Source: Brachynemurus nebulosus (Eukaryota > Arthropoda > Insecta > Neuroptera > Myrmeleontidae). Taken from it: DNA of 64,000 nt. Position 1 is the stretch's first letter. Each line of letters starts with the position of its first letter. Made by a program: the position numbers and the translations under genes. The notes under the pieces are model-generated. The model saw nothing but the letters and a program-made list of their open reading frames with translations. It was not told the DNA's origin and searched no databases. Below, piece after piece: positions 26,012 through 37,692 of this stretch. The stretch lies in NCBI GenBank assembly GCA_035578155.1, contig JAPWDM010000006.1, forward strand, positions 10,184,305-10,248,304, read 5' to 3'.

Positions 26012-26723
26012 GGGGGATTCACTAAAAAAAAAATAGAAATCGATTTTTTTCCCTTCAATATTATGTTCCTTAATTAAGGTGTTGGAAGTATTCTTCTAAA
26101 ATATTATTTAAAAAAAAAATGAACAATCAAAAAGTTATGGGCATTTTAGTGCACGCACTTTACTATAATTCAATTTTATAATAAAAAATTTTAAATGCTT
26201 TTTTCTCGAAAGTATGTTTTTCGATATGGTTCCTCGTGTATCTCAAAAAGTATTTGAGATATCGACATAAATTAAAGTGCATATTATTCCTCGATACCGT
26301 CATTTTGACAGGAACTAGGATATTTTTGTTACGTAATATATTTTCAAAATGGCGGCTCTTTATAGTCGAAAAAAAGCGGTGATTTTTGAAAATTTATTTT
26401 CAAAATGCGATTTCTCGCTGGTTTTTTATTTTTTTCTTAGATTCTAGTTAGTGCCATAACTGTATGTGTATATTTTCGAAAAAATCATTGATTTTTTGAT
26501 TTTGGTTCACTGAGGATTTCAGAGCGCGAGAAAAATGAAAAAGAAAAATGTCGCAGTGTCGACTTCAAAGCCATTTATACTCTCAGCTCATTTTTGAATT
26601 TTTTTTTTTTTTTTTTTTTTGTAATTCCAAGACATGTAGAAACAATGCTGTATATTTAGTTGTTTTTTTTTTTAAATAATAAAAAAGGTCGATTTTTGAT
26701 GTTTTTTTTTGGCGAATCTCCCC
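26012..26723. mobile_element. piggyBac-like MITE between IFT172 and CPSF30
   Basis: TTAA (26008-26011), GGGGGATTCACT ... GGCGAATCTCCCC, TTAA (26724-26727). The inverted relative of 20494-21656, without the hAT insert. Confidence 0.8.
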
Positions 26724-26753
26724 TTAATAAAAGAAATGTAAAAAATAACAGAT

Positions 26754-26950
26754 ATATTTTGTTTATTGTGTTTAGCATATGAATCTGTTCTGCAAAACAG
26801 GGAAGGAAATATAGTGTTCATAAGTATATATATATATACCTATATATAGCCTTTTATTTTGTTTGGAATATGAACACCTGGAATGAACACCATATTTCCT
26901 TCTCTGTTTTGCAGAACAGATTCATATGCTAAACACATTAAACAAAATAT
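26754..26950. repeat. Near-perfect 197-bp palindromic element
   Basis: Arms of about 59 bp begin ATATTTTGTTTA and contain GCATATGAATCTGTTCTGCA; the right arm is the near-perfect complement (TGCAGAACAGATTCATATGC). The loop is TA-rich. A second small hairpin, GGTTTCGT(G/A)GT with its complement, follows at about 26967-26996; a like phrase is at 35845-35876. Confidence 0.75.
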
Positions 26951-27033
26951 AGCACGAAATTATAAGGGTTTCGTGGTTATGACTACGAAACCTTAAAAAT
27001 TAATAATAAAATTATTTAATTTCAAAAAATTCT

Positions 27034-27039
27034 TTTATT
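27034..27039 (-). terminator. Cpsf4: CPSF30 poly(A) signal
   Basis: AATAAA on the minus strand, 39 bp beyond the CPSF30 stop. Confidence 0.6.
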
Positions 27040-27077
27040 ATTCTATCCTTACATAACTGATATCGAAAAAAAAAACC

Positions 27078-29090
27078 TTATCTATTTGAATTCTGTGAAT
27101 TACTCTTCGCTTGCGATAAAAATGCGAGATGTCCTTTCGGACACCGATTGGCATAATGTCCTTTATTGCCACATTTAAAACATGTGACCTCTTCGAGTGG
27201 TTTGGGCGTGGCTCTGCCTGGATGATTTGGCATATTTGGATTGTTATTTTGCATATTATTATTGAGCGGCTGATTATTCGGAGTGTTTTCTGATGCATCG
27301 TTGCCCATATTATTATTACTTGGGATACCAAACGGTGGTCCTTGTGGCGGTTTCATGTAACCCAGTGCTTTAAGTTTGGCTTCTTCCTGTTTTGCAGCTG
27401 CCTCGCGCGCCTCTGGTGTCATTTTTAGACAGTATGAAATTTTATGTCCAATTTCGCCACAGTAGTGGCAGATAATAACTTGTGGTTTTTTGTTATCTTT
27501 TGTGTTAGCATCAGGTGCGGCTGGTAAATCAAACTGGGGGTGCATGTATTTACATTGGGGTCCGTCTGGGCAAAATCCGGCTATGTAGTTCATACACAAC
27601 ACCCTTCGTACATGTCGATGTCTAAATTGAATAAATATTGCATTTAAAATATTATTTATTGAACCGACTTTTTGGCTATTTCCTAATATCCGTGCACACG
27701 ATAATTTTTGAAAATTTTCAGTTTTATATATTAGGCATGGACCAAAATGAACGAAAATGAGCATAAAAATCGTCGGTCACGTCTAGTTATTGTAAAATTT
27801 GATTTAACAAATTTCAAATTATTTTTAAAAGCTTTTATTTAACTTGCTATGTTAGTATGTTGGTTTAGATCAAATCTTGGAATCAAAATTTAGACAGGTT
27901 CTAATTGAGCTAGAGGTTTCAAATTTTGCATACGTGTCTAACCTTGATGACAATGCAATATTGTATAATTAGTTTTTCCCTAAATTGCCCCAAACCAAAA
28001 TTGTTGATTTTTAGTCTTATGCAACTTTTTGACATTTCGAATTGTCAAATATTGTCCATTGATTTTACATAGCAATTTTTTGTTTCCATAGTTATGTCTG
28101 ATTAGGGTAAATTAACCGATTAAAATATAGGTAAAAAAATTACTTCTTTATTTTTTTTTTAAATTAATTGTAATCAGACTAAAGAGTAGAAAATAAAATA
28201 AAGTAAAAAAAATGTATTTTAAGAAAAGGCTTTTATTTAAAAATGGGCTAAAAAAATGAAATAACTACTGAGTGAAGTTTGAAGCAATATGCAACATAAC
28301 TTATAAAAGCTTGAGGCGTTTAATTAAGTTTGGTAAGTACTGAAAAGTAAAGGTATCGACAAGTTGTAGTATTGGAGCAGGTAGAGAAGTTCATTCATCG
28401 TTTTGACGTGTACGTATGATTCTAGGGTTAAATAAATTCAGATAAACAATATTCCCCCCCCCACATAAAAGTTAGCCGACGCCCCTGATCTTCCGATTTT
28501 ACATACTTCCCCTTAAATTTGCACCGACCACTACGTACCATTGGATTTCTACTATATGTGCACGAATACTGGAAAATTGTCTTTTCTTTTCCATTGAATT
28601 GCATACCTGCAATGGGGCCCATGCCGACAAAATCCACGATCGTACCATGGGCAATCTTTAATTTTACTTTCTGGATCTATATGCAGGAACGGACACTCTT
28701 TATTGTGGCATGCGTTGAATCGTGAATAAAAATAACATTCGGGCATTTTTGTCATATCGTATTCGTGAAGGAATTCACACTGATCGCCTTTCTTACAGAG
28801 TCCCCGAAGCCAATGTTTGCACACGATAGTCCGATCGCCACGAACGTGTCGAAACGGGCACGATATACCCTTCTGGCAACCGGCCGTTGACGTGTAGAAG
28901 TCACAAACTGCTGCCGTTGATTCTGTTGATTAAATAATTATTTATATTAAAATGATTGTTAATACGGATTGGCGCCAGAGATCTTACTGTCCATTCCGGG
29001 GAACGGTAACGGTAATGCCCCATACTGTTCGTCTAAAGCCACTTCAATGTCGAATTTAATATTATCCACATTGGCTACGATGTATTCCAT
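27078..29090 (-). CDS. Cpsf4: Cleavage and polyadenylation specificity factor 30 kDa subunit
   Basis: Exons, in transcript order, 29090-28988, 28922-28607 and 27621-27078, giving 320 residues. Five CCCH zinc fingers are visible: C41-H60, C69-H87, C97-H115, C125-H143 and C149-H167. Two CCHC knuckles follow: CHYCGEIGHKISYC (191-204) and CFKCGNKGHYANRC (about 287-300). The linker VCKHWLRGLCKKGDQCEFLH is nearly invariant in animals. CPSF30 (Clipper in Drosophila, CPSF4 in human) binds the AAUAAA signal through fingers 2-3 in the mRNA 3'-processing complex. Two knuckles is the insect form, whereas the human protein has one. The stretch between the knuckles is rich in Asn and Pro. The start is the first ATG before the conserved acidic N-terminus. 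Confidence 0.96.
27674..27780 (-). repeat. Solo copy of the GGH-intron composite end
   Basis: GGCTATTTCCTAATATCCGT ... matches both ends of the 53531-55984 structure and sits in CPSF30 intron 2. Confidence 0.55.
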
Positions 29091-29494
29091 TTTTAAATCG
29101 ATTTAAAGTATAAATCATCCAAATTAGACACTTATGTTGATTATTTTCGAAATATTATAACCTCTAACGACACATTTACTACACGATTTAATATATTATA
29201 TTTTGAGCCACATCAAAATGTAAACGAATTTTAAGAATTTTTTCATAAAATGCACTCCTTTCACATACTGTTTACGCTGTTTACATTGTTTACATTGTAT
29301 ATTTACAAATTTTCCCGAATTTATTGTTCTGACAATTAATGAAATTTGTGTTTTTGGCGTTTTTGGTGTTGGAACGTGAAGGGTAGTTGAATTCAACCAA
29401 AATACAGTACAGCACCATTTTTTAGAAAGAAAAATGCTTGTTGAAAAATTATGTTAACCTTTTAAACAAACCATATGGTAAAATTTTTTATCTC

Positions 29495-29783
29495 AAAATG
29501 CCGGACTTTTTACTGCCAAGTAATAAGTACAATAGATAAGGCTACAAAAAAAGAAAAAGAAAAAATCAAAGATCCCAACATTAAAAAAGTGAACCCTAGG
29601 AATTTACAAAAAATAAATTATACTAAACTATGTTGATAAAATTGAACATTAGTTAGAATTATACCGTACTATCACAGATGGCAGCACCTGTACCAGTGAA
29701 TATATACATATGACAGCATTTTGAGCCACCATATTGCAGGACGAGTTAACTCGTCTCAATCATTTAAAGCGTTAAAATTTAAC
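29495..29783 (+). repeat. Intact copy of the repeat split in IFT172 intron 2
   Basis: Contains CAAAATGCCGGAC, ACTAAACTATGTTG followed directly by ATAAAATTGAACATT, and ACGAGTTAACTCGTC. It gives the undisturbed order of the copy at 14460-15330. It lies upstream of CPSF30. Confidence 0.6.
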
Positions 29784-30492
29784 TCATGTGTATTAAATTC
29801 CATAAGAACAGGGGTGACAAACCCGTGGCCCGCCCTGAACTTTTTTTGGCCCGCTAGATTCATCACGCTTATACAAAATATATTTATTTTATAACGACCA
29901 AGGTAGTCAAAACCAATGTTTTAAAAAATAAATAATATAATATGGGAACACATTTTTATATGCGGTCCGCGGAGTTATGATCCGCTTCCAAAGTGGCCTA
30001 CAAGATTATTTAGGTTGGCCACCCCTGCATAAGAATATTGTAGTTTTTCCACTTTTACCATAAGAAAAAAAAGTTAGAACAGATTTTTATAGCGAAAAAA
30101 AATGGTGCAAAACATTTCATTGGTCATTTTATTGTAGGTAAACACGATAAAAACAAAACAAAAATTCGTGTTGGTAAATTTAATTGATTTCAGAACCATG
30201 ATAACAATGTATTAAATAATAATATGAATTATACTAATTTATTTTATTCGTTAAATTGTCTTACCGTATTACACTTGAGTTTTATATTTTTTCTGAATAA
30301 ATCTGTGTTCTTTATAACTCAAATTTCTTGCTTAAAATCAATTTAACTCGAAGAACTGTCAACTAACGAGAAGAAGAACTGTCTTCGCTGTCGCGTTTTT
30401 GTTAGTTGACAGTTCTTCTCGTTAAATTGTTAGGCAACAAATTTTCGTTAGACAAACACAAATTTATTCGAAAAAATACAAGCCTCTCGTGT
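29784..30492 (-). mobile_element. Repeat family F1, copy 1 (interrupted by a hAT)
   Basis: About 480 bp once the hAT insert (29809-30027) is removed. Landmarks are AATATTGTAGTTTTTCCACT, TCATTGGTCATTTTATTGTA and ACAAATTTTCGTTAGACAAA. The right part forms a 220-bp imperfect palindrome with a perfect 17-bp stem AAGAACTGTCAACTAAC. Other copies are at 59567, 62047 and 63770. Confidence 0.65.
29809..30027. mobile_element. hAT-type MITE, 219 bp, with perfect 8-bp duplication
   Basis: Ends CAGGGGTGACAAACC and GGTTGGCCACCCCTG; flanks CATAAGAA at 29801-29808 and 30028-30035 are identical. Phrases GTGGCCCGCC and TTTTTGGCCCGC resemble common hAT MITEs. Confidence 0.9.
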
Positions 30493-30936
30493 ATGTAATA
30501 ATAAATGACAAAAATGATATTTATCAAGGGCGCTTCAGAAGTATTTTAAGATTATGATCTAAATTTTAGATTTTAAAAATTAATTTGATATTATTAACAA
30601 ATTATAAATAAAAGTAAGAAATGTTCTTTTATTTTGCTAACAAATAATTTGATGCTTCTATTCTATTGTTTATATTTTACATAATAGAAAATAGACAATT
30701 CCAGGTGTAAAGTTTTCAAAAGCAGTACTGACCAGTCAGGTGCTTTTCAAAAGTACCATTCCTAAAATTGGTGCCCTACTGTATTCTTAACTGATTTTAA
30801 CTAGTAGTGGATTTAAAGTGTAAGGTTGGTATCGAGCGTACTAGCTTTCATGCCGTTCAACAACAATTTTTATATAGAGTTAAATTCAGTGTATTTAGTA
30901 GTCCACAATTTTGGACGTATATAAAAATTTTATAAA

Positions 30937-33900
30937 ATGTCAAATTTTTCGGAAGGTGCATTAATAAAAAAGTTAGCCGATTTAAATCCATCACAACAGA
31001 GTATTCAAACGCTATCACTTTGGTTGATACATCACAGAAAACATCATGCGGCAATCGTTAAAGTTTGGTTCAAAGAGTTACTTAAAGGTAAGTTGGGTTA
31101 GAATTAAATAGTTTTCAATTTTCCAAAAAAATACTTAAATAATTTTATGCTATTTTTAATGTTATAATTTAGCCAAAGACAACAGAAAGCTTACATTTAT
31201 GTATCTGGCAAATGATGTCATTCAAAACAGCAAGAAAAAAGGACCCGAATTCGGCAAGGAATTTGGTTCGGTTTTGAAAAAAGCTTTTGAACACATGTCC
31301 ACAACCGGATACAACGAGAAAACTAAAGCAAGCTTAGCGAGAGTTTTACAAATTTGGGAAGAACGAGGTGTTTACGATTCAAAACAGATCGAAGAATTTC
31401 AACAGGCATTCGAATCGAACAGTGAAGCACCACCACAAAAGAAAAGTAAGACTGAAAATGTAGACAAAAATTCAAATAAACCCGAGCGGAAATCAAAATC
31501 GCCCACGAAAGAACGGAAAAAATCCGAAACTAGCGAAGTTACTGTCAAAGTAAGATTTGGGTTTCATCAATTTTTCACATTTTAGGGCTGAAATCGGAAA
31601 ATCGGGGTATACGGATGAAAATTGGAGGGAATGTTCTTAGAGTCACTAAGAATAATTCTCCCTATGAAAAAAAAAGTGCTCCGACCCCGAACAAGGGTAG
31701 AAACAACCCCTGAAAAGTTTATTTTCCAATTATTTCGCGAAGTGTGCCAGATATGGAAAATTTTTTCAAATAAAAATTGTAGATCTTACGGTTCTACATA
31801 AAAAAGTATACCACCCTCGTACCCCTATCTCTAAGTTTGCGGACAAATCATCCCAAAAAAAAAAAACAAATTTTTTTCGCCTAATTCCAATATTTTCAAA
31901 CATTTAGAGAAAAAAAGTATTCCTGGCATTTTTCGTTAAAATTGAAAATAGAGAAATTAGGAAAAATAACGGGCCCCGATGGCACGGGATTGGTGCGACA
32001 GAGGTAGCGCGATATGTTGGTGCTCGTCGCACTCACAACGCATGTTCGTGGGGCACCGCCCATCAACGAAAAGAAAGAAACATAGCGTGTAAACTGTAAG
32101 CGGAAAGAAGAGAGGCAATATGTAACATTCCAAGAATCAGGGTTAGTGATTTCTGCGCAAACTATTGGAGATAGGGGTAAGAGGGTGGTATACTTTTTTT
32201 TGTGGAATCGAAAAATCTACAATTTTTATTTGAAAAAATTTTCCATATCTCGCACACTTCGCGAGATAATTGGAAAATAAACTTTTCAGGGGTTGTTACT
32301 ACCCTTGTCCGAGGTCAGAACACTTTCTTTTCATAGGGAGAATTGTTCTTAGTGACTCTAAGAACATTCCCTCCATTTTTCACCCATATACTCCGATTTC
32401 CCGATTTCAGTCCTAATTTCACTGGACTATTAACCGGATCGGGTCGTTAAAATATTTCGAATTTTTTCGTAGATCGATGGTACAGTAGAAAAACATGTTA
32501 AACTAAGTCCACATACGCCAGCCGGCGATCCACCGGAACCGGAAGAGTTAGTTCGGGCACTACAGGAGCTAGAAAATGCCGCGTCGAGCGATGCCGCCGT
32601 ACGCGAACGAATTGCATCGTTACCACCGGAAGTATCGGAAATTGGAATGCTTGCGTCATTACAAGGTGCCACAATGTTGAAAAATTTAAATTTACAAATA
32701 AAATTCAATTTTAAAAAAACCGCTCAATTTTGTTTTCTTTTTTTTTTGGTAATTATGCAGAAGCACGGCTCCACCTATTTTTGGCTCTAAAAGTAAAAAC
32801 TAATGATCCGATTTTAATGATTTTTTTTTAAATGTTCGCCGCTTGGCGGATTAGTTAAAAAAATACTACAACTCGATATCGGTACTGAAAATGCTGAGAA
32901 GCTGTCGTTAAATTAATTTTTTTTGTATTTTTTTTTTAAATTTTGTATGCAGGTGTGTCAAAGTCGAAGTATATAGTCAAAATTAATTAAACTAACCTAA
33001 TCTCAACTAACCTCACCACCTAGTTTTTATATCAAAGTCGAAGTATATTGTCTAAACTAACCTAACCTTAACTAACCTCTCCACTTAGTTTTCATATCAA
33101 AGTCGAAGTATATTGTCTAAACTAACCTAACCTTAACTAACCTCTCCACTTAGTTTTCATATCAAAGTCGAAGTATATTGTCAAAATTAACTAAACTAAC
33201 CTAACCTCAACTAACCTCACCACCTAATTTTTATATCAAAGTCGAAGTAAATTGTCAAAACTAACTAACCTAACCTTAACTAACTATTCACCACCTAGTT
33301 TTTATATCATCTACTCTTATTTATTTTGATCCATTTTACCAGAATATGCACTCAAATCACGGCGTTGTGTTGAGGTAATCGTAGTTGTCAAAATTAAGTC
33401 AATTTTTTTAATTTTCGCGCTCAATATTTTGAAAATGCAACAAGATTTTGATTTTTTTATTCTTAAAAAAAATGTTTATTTTGGTCAGTTTTACTAGACT
33501 ATGCATTCAAACTCACATATAAACGCACACACACTAAATGACAAAAGAAAATTTAAAAAAAAATTGAATTTTATCAAATTTTAAAACAGTTTCCCGGCTC
33601 TTCTATTATCGGTATCGATTTGTAGTATTTTTTTAAACTAATACACCGTAGCGGCGAACATTTAAAAGAAAGAAATCATTAAAATCGGATCATTAGTTTC
33701 TCTTTTAGAGCCAAAAATAAATGGAATCGTGCTTCTGTATAATTATCTCTTTTTTTTTGTTTTGACCATAAACACAATTTTTTTTGTTAAAATGGAATTT
33801 TTCTTTAAAAATTTAGATAAAGAGAGCGCTGAACGTTTAAGTGCACAAGTGAGTGAGGCGCTTGGACTCCTAAATGAATACAATGCCAGATTGGCGGCCG

Positions 33901-34214
33901 AATTAGACGGTAGGAAAAAAGTGGCCGCAATGCTTCGAGATTTCACGCAAGTGCAACAGGAACTTCTTGCACAAGCGGAACAAAGACTTGAGGTATGTTA
34001 ATACATTTTCAAAAAGAAATAATGTTTTTATATTTTTTTAAAAAAGTAAACTTTACAAATTTTCCAGGAATACACGGAAAAATTACAGAAAATTCATGCG
34101 GTCAAACAAGAGGTGAAATCACATATTCAAAATTTACCGGACTTAACACAACTACCGGATGTGACCGGTGGCCTGGCACCGTTGCCATCTGCCGGTGATT
34201 TATTTAGCCTTTGA
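30937..34214 (+). CDS. RPRD1: RPRD1-type CTD-interacting protein (RPRD1A/RPRD1B orthologue)
   Basis: Exons 30937-31087, 31173-31549, 32473-32665, 33817-33992 and 34068-34214 give 347 residues (human RPRD1B 326). The N-terminal CTD-interaction domain (CID, about residues 1-135) contains SIQTLSLWLIHHRK, TFMYLANDVIQNSKKKGPEF and VLQIWEERGVYD. A Lys/Ser-rich linker follows, with a proline patch LSPHTPAGDPPEPEEL. The C-terminal coiled coil DKESAERLSAQVSEALGLL then leads to the hallmark tail PDLTQLPDVTGGLAPLPSAG and DLFSL. RPRD1 proteins bind the phosphorylated RNA polymerase II CTD and recruit the Ser5 phosphatase RPAP2. Introns 2 and 3 are each nearly filled by an inverted-repeat element. Human has two paralogues, and A or B cannot be chosen here. 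Confidence 0.95.
31584..32414. mobile_element. Foldback element with 265-bp arms in RPRD1 intron 2
   Basis: Arms 31584-31849 and 32148-32414 are inverted (AGGGCTGAAATCGG against CCGATTTCAGTCCT at the tips; also CCCCTATCTC / GGAGATAGGGGT near the loop). The central 0.3 kb contains a GC-rich patch (GGGCCCCGATGGCACGGG; GTGCGAC ... GTCGCAC hairpin). The intron is 31550-32472, so the element is most of it. Confidence 0.8.
32748..33748. mobile_element. Inverted-repeat element family R3, copy 1 (RPRD1 intron 3)
   Basis: Arms of about 165 bp: left GGTAATTATGCAGAAGCACG ... GGCTCTAAAAGT ... TGTTCGCCGC, right its complement ending CGTGCTTCTGTATAATTAT. Between them is the five-unit tandem array. A second copy fills GRWD1 intron 1 (46200-47056). 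Confidence 0.8.
32950..33310 (+). repeat. Tandem array, about five 70-bp units
   Basis: Each unit reads TCAAAGTCGAAGTATATTGT, then AACTAACCTAACCTTAACTA, then CACC(A/T)(C)CTAGTTTTTATAT. The AACCTAACC runs resemble degenerate insect telomere repeats (TTAGG on the other strand). Confidence 0.8.
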
Positions 34215-34738
34215 TAAAACAAGTCACACCAACCACGAATTGGTTTTTGTCTTCTATTTGTTTTGATTTCATCGCCAATTTACAAATAATTTGCAATTTT
34301 TACACGTATACATATATTTACGTATGTAAATTCGTAATTGTGGATAATAACGCCCACATGTCAGCGGCCAATAACGCCCGGGCAAGCAGTACGATCAAAA
34401 ACAAACATAAAATTTACTTATATTAGTTTGTTATTATCCACAAGTACCTTATATTATTTTTTATGTTTTATTTTATTTAACTATGGAATCATTTTTTCCA
34501 GCTAAATTAAGTGGTAGATCAAAAATTTGAGAAATGTCACATCACATTTTCATTATTTGCCCTAATTTCAAAAATAGGATGTCCCTCTAGTGTTTTTTTT
34601 TCTAGAAGTATGCTTGCAAAAGTTTTGTTGTGCAAAAAAATGTGTGTATTATAAAATTGTAAATGTGCAATTGTTCACATTTCTCGATAGACATTCAAAA
34701 GTGCAAAACCAAAAATTGAATTTTACAATCTTAAAACG

Positions 34739-34744
34739 AATAAA
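34739..34744 (+). terminator. RPRD1: RPRD1 candidate poly(A) signal
   Basis: AATAAA 525 bp after the stop; the earlier 3' flank has no clearer hexamer that I noticed. Confidence 0.35.
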
Positions 34745-37692
34745 TACAATTTAACTGTAAGGTGGGCCATTAAGAAATTAGTAACTGAATAATTGGTAAT
34801 ACTAATTAGAATTACTAATCGGCATCGAAACTATTGTTTACACAACTCTTGGAAAGTATCTGTCATGCGCTAGTTCAGAAAACGTTCACCAGGGAAATTT
34901 AATCGTTGTCAATAAAACATAATGATAACTTTATAAACGACACTAGCGTCCTCGAAATTCACCAAATTTAAACTATAAGCGGCAGCACTGTCGCCTGGAT
35001 AGTGGCGCCTTAATGTGACATAAATGAGAAATGTTGTGTATGAGTGTTGCTATGGTTTACGACGTCAAACTGACGCCAGATGTTTATAAAGTAATTTGAT
35101 GCTGGTGTTACTAATTAGTATTGATCGAAAAGGTTGCGGGGCTGACAGTATTATCTTTATTTTTTAAGGTATTAAATTTTTTTTTTTTTAGATAAAACAT
35201 TTTTATGCGATTTTAGATATAAACAATAGGTAATTATGGATACCTATATACGGGTATACCCTTTTATATCGGTATATTTTGAATATATTTTAGATATGCG
35301 TGTATATATTTCTTGTCACAACTTGTTTGTCTGACTTTAATTTTATATATACCGTGTAAGGTATTTTTTGATGTTACAAATAAATGATTTATGTGTATCA
35401 ATTGTCTTTTTTTTCCAGTAAAATGTGAGAGAGACAACACATTGTTTTGCTTTGGTAAAAATATTTTTTTAAATGACAACTTATTTTTTTATTAACAAAT
35501 TTTAAGTCACAGTTAGTCAGTCAAATTTTCAACAATTTTAATTTAAAAAAAGTTAAAATTTTTGTACTTTACTGTAACTTTAAACTAATTTTTATTAACA
35601 GTTGATGATTAATAGAGAATATACCGATATAATTTAAAAAAAAAATGTATTTACCGCCATTTATGAACGTTTTAAGTTTTGAAAATATAAGTACGGTCCT
35701 GTCAGCACCGCAAGATTTCGAACATTACTAATTAGTAACTAATCATTCATAATTGCTCACCGTCAAAACTACATACTTTTATAAGTTATGACTTGTCATT
35801 AATTTATGTTTAAATTTCACTCTATTATATTCACTTTTAGTGTTTCGTAGTCATACATAACCACGAAACCCTTATGAGTTTGTCATGTCTGTCGTTTCGC
35901 CAAGTGCATACTGCACACATACATTTTATTTTTACTTTTTAAATATTATGTATTACGACGAAAATTGAAAAATTGTAATTTAATTTGTAGTGTAAATATA
36001 ACAAGTATTTATAAAGTTGGTGCCTTGTTTTTAAATTTTCTTTTGTAAATTACTTGTATTACTGACGCTCAAACAGTTTTCATTTGAAATAAATCTTAAC
36101 TTCAAACCATTTAGTCATAAATCGATTCGAATATTACGCGCGGACCAAATGGCGCTTGGCAATTCGGTAATACCGATATTTATATTATAATATAATTATA
36201 GTTATAGTTGCCTGTTTACTCGGATTTAAGCGGAGAGTACATCTTCCTCACAGTCATGAATATATAATATTTATACTTCCATACATTAAGAAACTTATGT
36301 TTAGTTGAATTTTCTTAAATATATTCGATTGTGTGTTTCAGCTGAAATAATAATGAAAACACAAAATGCTAGCGTAGAGTTGGTAGCACTGTTTTTTTGT
36401 TTTTTGGTTTTTTGATGGTGTATAATTTCATGCCAACTGTATATAAAAATAATAATTGTAATGTGAAAAAAAAATTCAGGCAATGGATTGATTTTTTTTT
36501 ATTTTATTTCCATTTTGTATTTTGAATATTTCGTTTGATTGTTAAAAATATTATCAATCGTACTAAGCAAAAATAGTCTGCCTAGATAATTATTGTAAAT
36601 AAATGAAACGTTAATAAAATTTAATTGAAAATAAAATATCTATTCAATTAATTTATCTTTTTATTTAATCCCAAAATATTAATAACCTTATTACGTTTTA
36701 ATTAAGTATTAAAAAGGACAAGTAAATCAAGGAATTCGACTAGTAAGTGAACTTATCAAGTAAAATAACGTTCAGTATTATAAAGCTTTATTAACGTAGT
36801 TGCTCTGAGATAATCAGGTATAAAAGTATATCTCTGTCCCTGTCATTTAACCATGTCCCTGCCACTTTCCATATAGTCCATTACAAAAAAAATGGACCGT
36901 TTTCTGACGCCGCTGTAACTAATAATATACCAGATGGCATTGATGTACTAGAATAAAATTAGAGTCGGGACATGAGTTTTGATAGTTCACTATTTTTCAT
37001 CAAAGATTCATCTAAAATAAATTGGAAATAAATTAAATATTTAAAAAATACTTTAATTCAGCCTAGAACGATTAATTAAATTAAATAATTTTAATTCTTC
37101 GTTAACACATAACTTGGTGACGATACTTTTGTACTCAATCATATGATAATTAATTTTGACATCTATTTGAAGAAAAATGCTCACATGTCCCAACTTTATT
37201 TAGTATGCTCCTCTACCATCAGCGCCACGTAGCAAACCTAGCAAACTGTGACATAAAAAGGTCCGTGCTTGAAAACAAGTGACAAAGACATGAATTTAAC
37301 ATACGTGGTGACGTCATTAAGTTAAAATTTTTATTTAAATGAATGTCTAAAAAAATGAAATGAATTTAAAATTTGTTTGTGAGATTTAGGTAATTTGAAT
37401 GTGAAATTTTCATTTTTACTCTCGAAATAACTAAATTTGTTCAGAATGGGATTAAAGTACGACAGCGCAGAATGGGTTGAATACAATCACCGCTGCGAAA
37501 TTTATGTATCGTTTATACGTTGGAAGCCCTTATTTATCTCATATAGCTGTCAAAACTGTCAGAATCTCAAAATTAATTTAATGGCGCGAAAAACTTGATA
37601 CAATAAAATTAAATACCCTCTATTTTTAAAAAAATTTTCAAAAACATTTTAAATATATTTTAAACTTTGATTGTTTTTAATAAATTTATAAC
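34745..37692. other. Intergenic DNA between RPRD1 and PMS2
   Basis: No gene seen. An inverted repeat is present: TACTAATTAGTATTGATCGA ... GGGCTGACAG (about 35108-35149) against CTGTCAGCACCGC ... TACTAATTAGTA (about 35700-35740). A hairpin phrase TTTCGTAGTCAT ... ACCACGAAACCCTTAT lies at 35843-35880. R2-like sequence with GTGACGTCATTAAG is at about 37307-37450. Confidence 0.5.

Noticed and set aside
32950..33310. Regularly spaced repeats that could suggest a CRISPR array
   Set aside because: Units are contiguous tandem repeats without unique spacers, in a eukaryotic intron inside a transposon.
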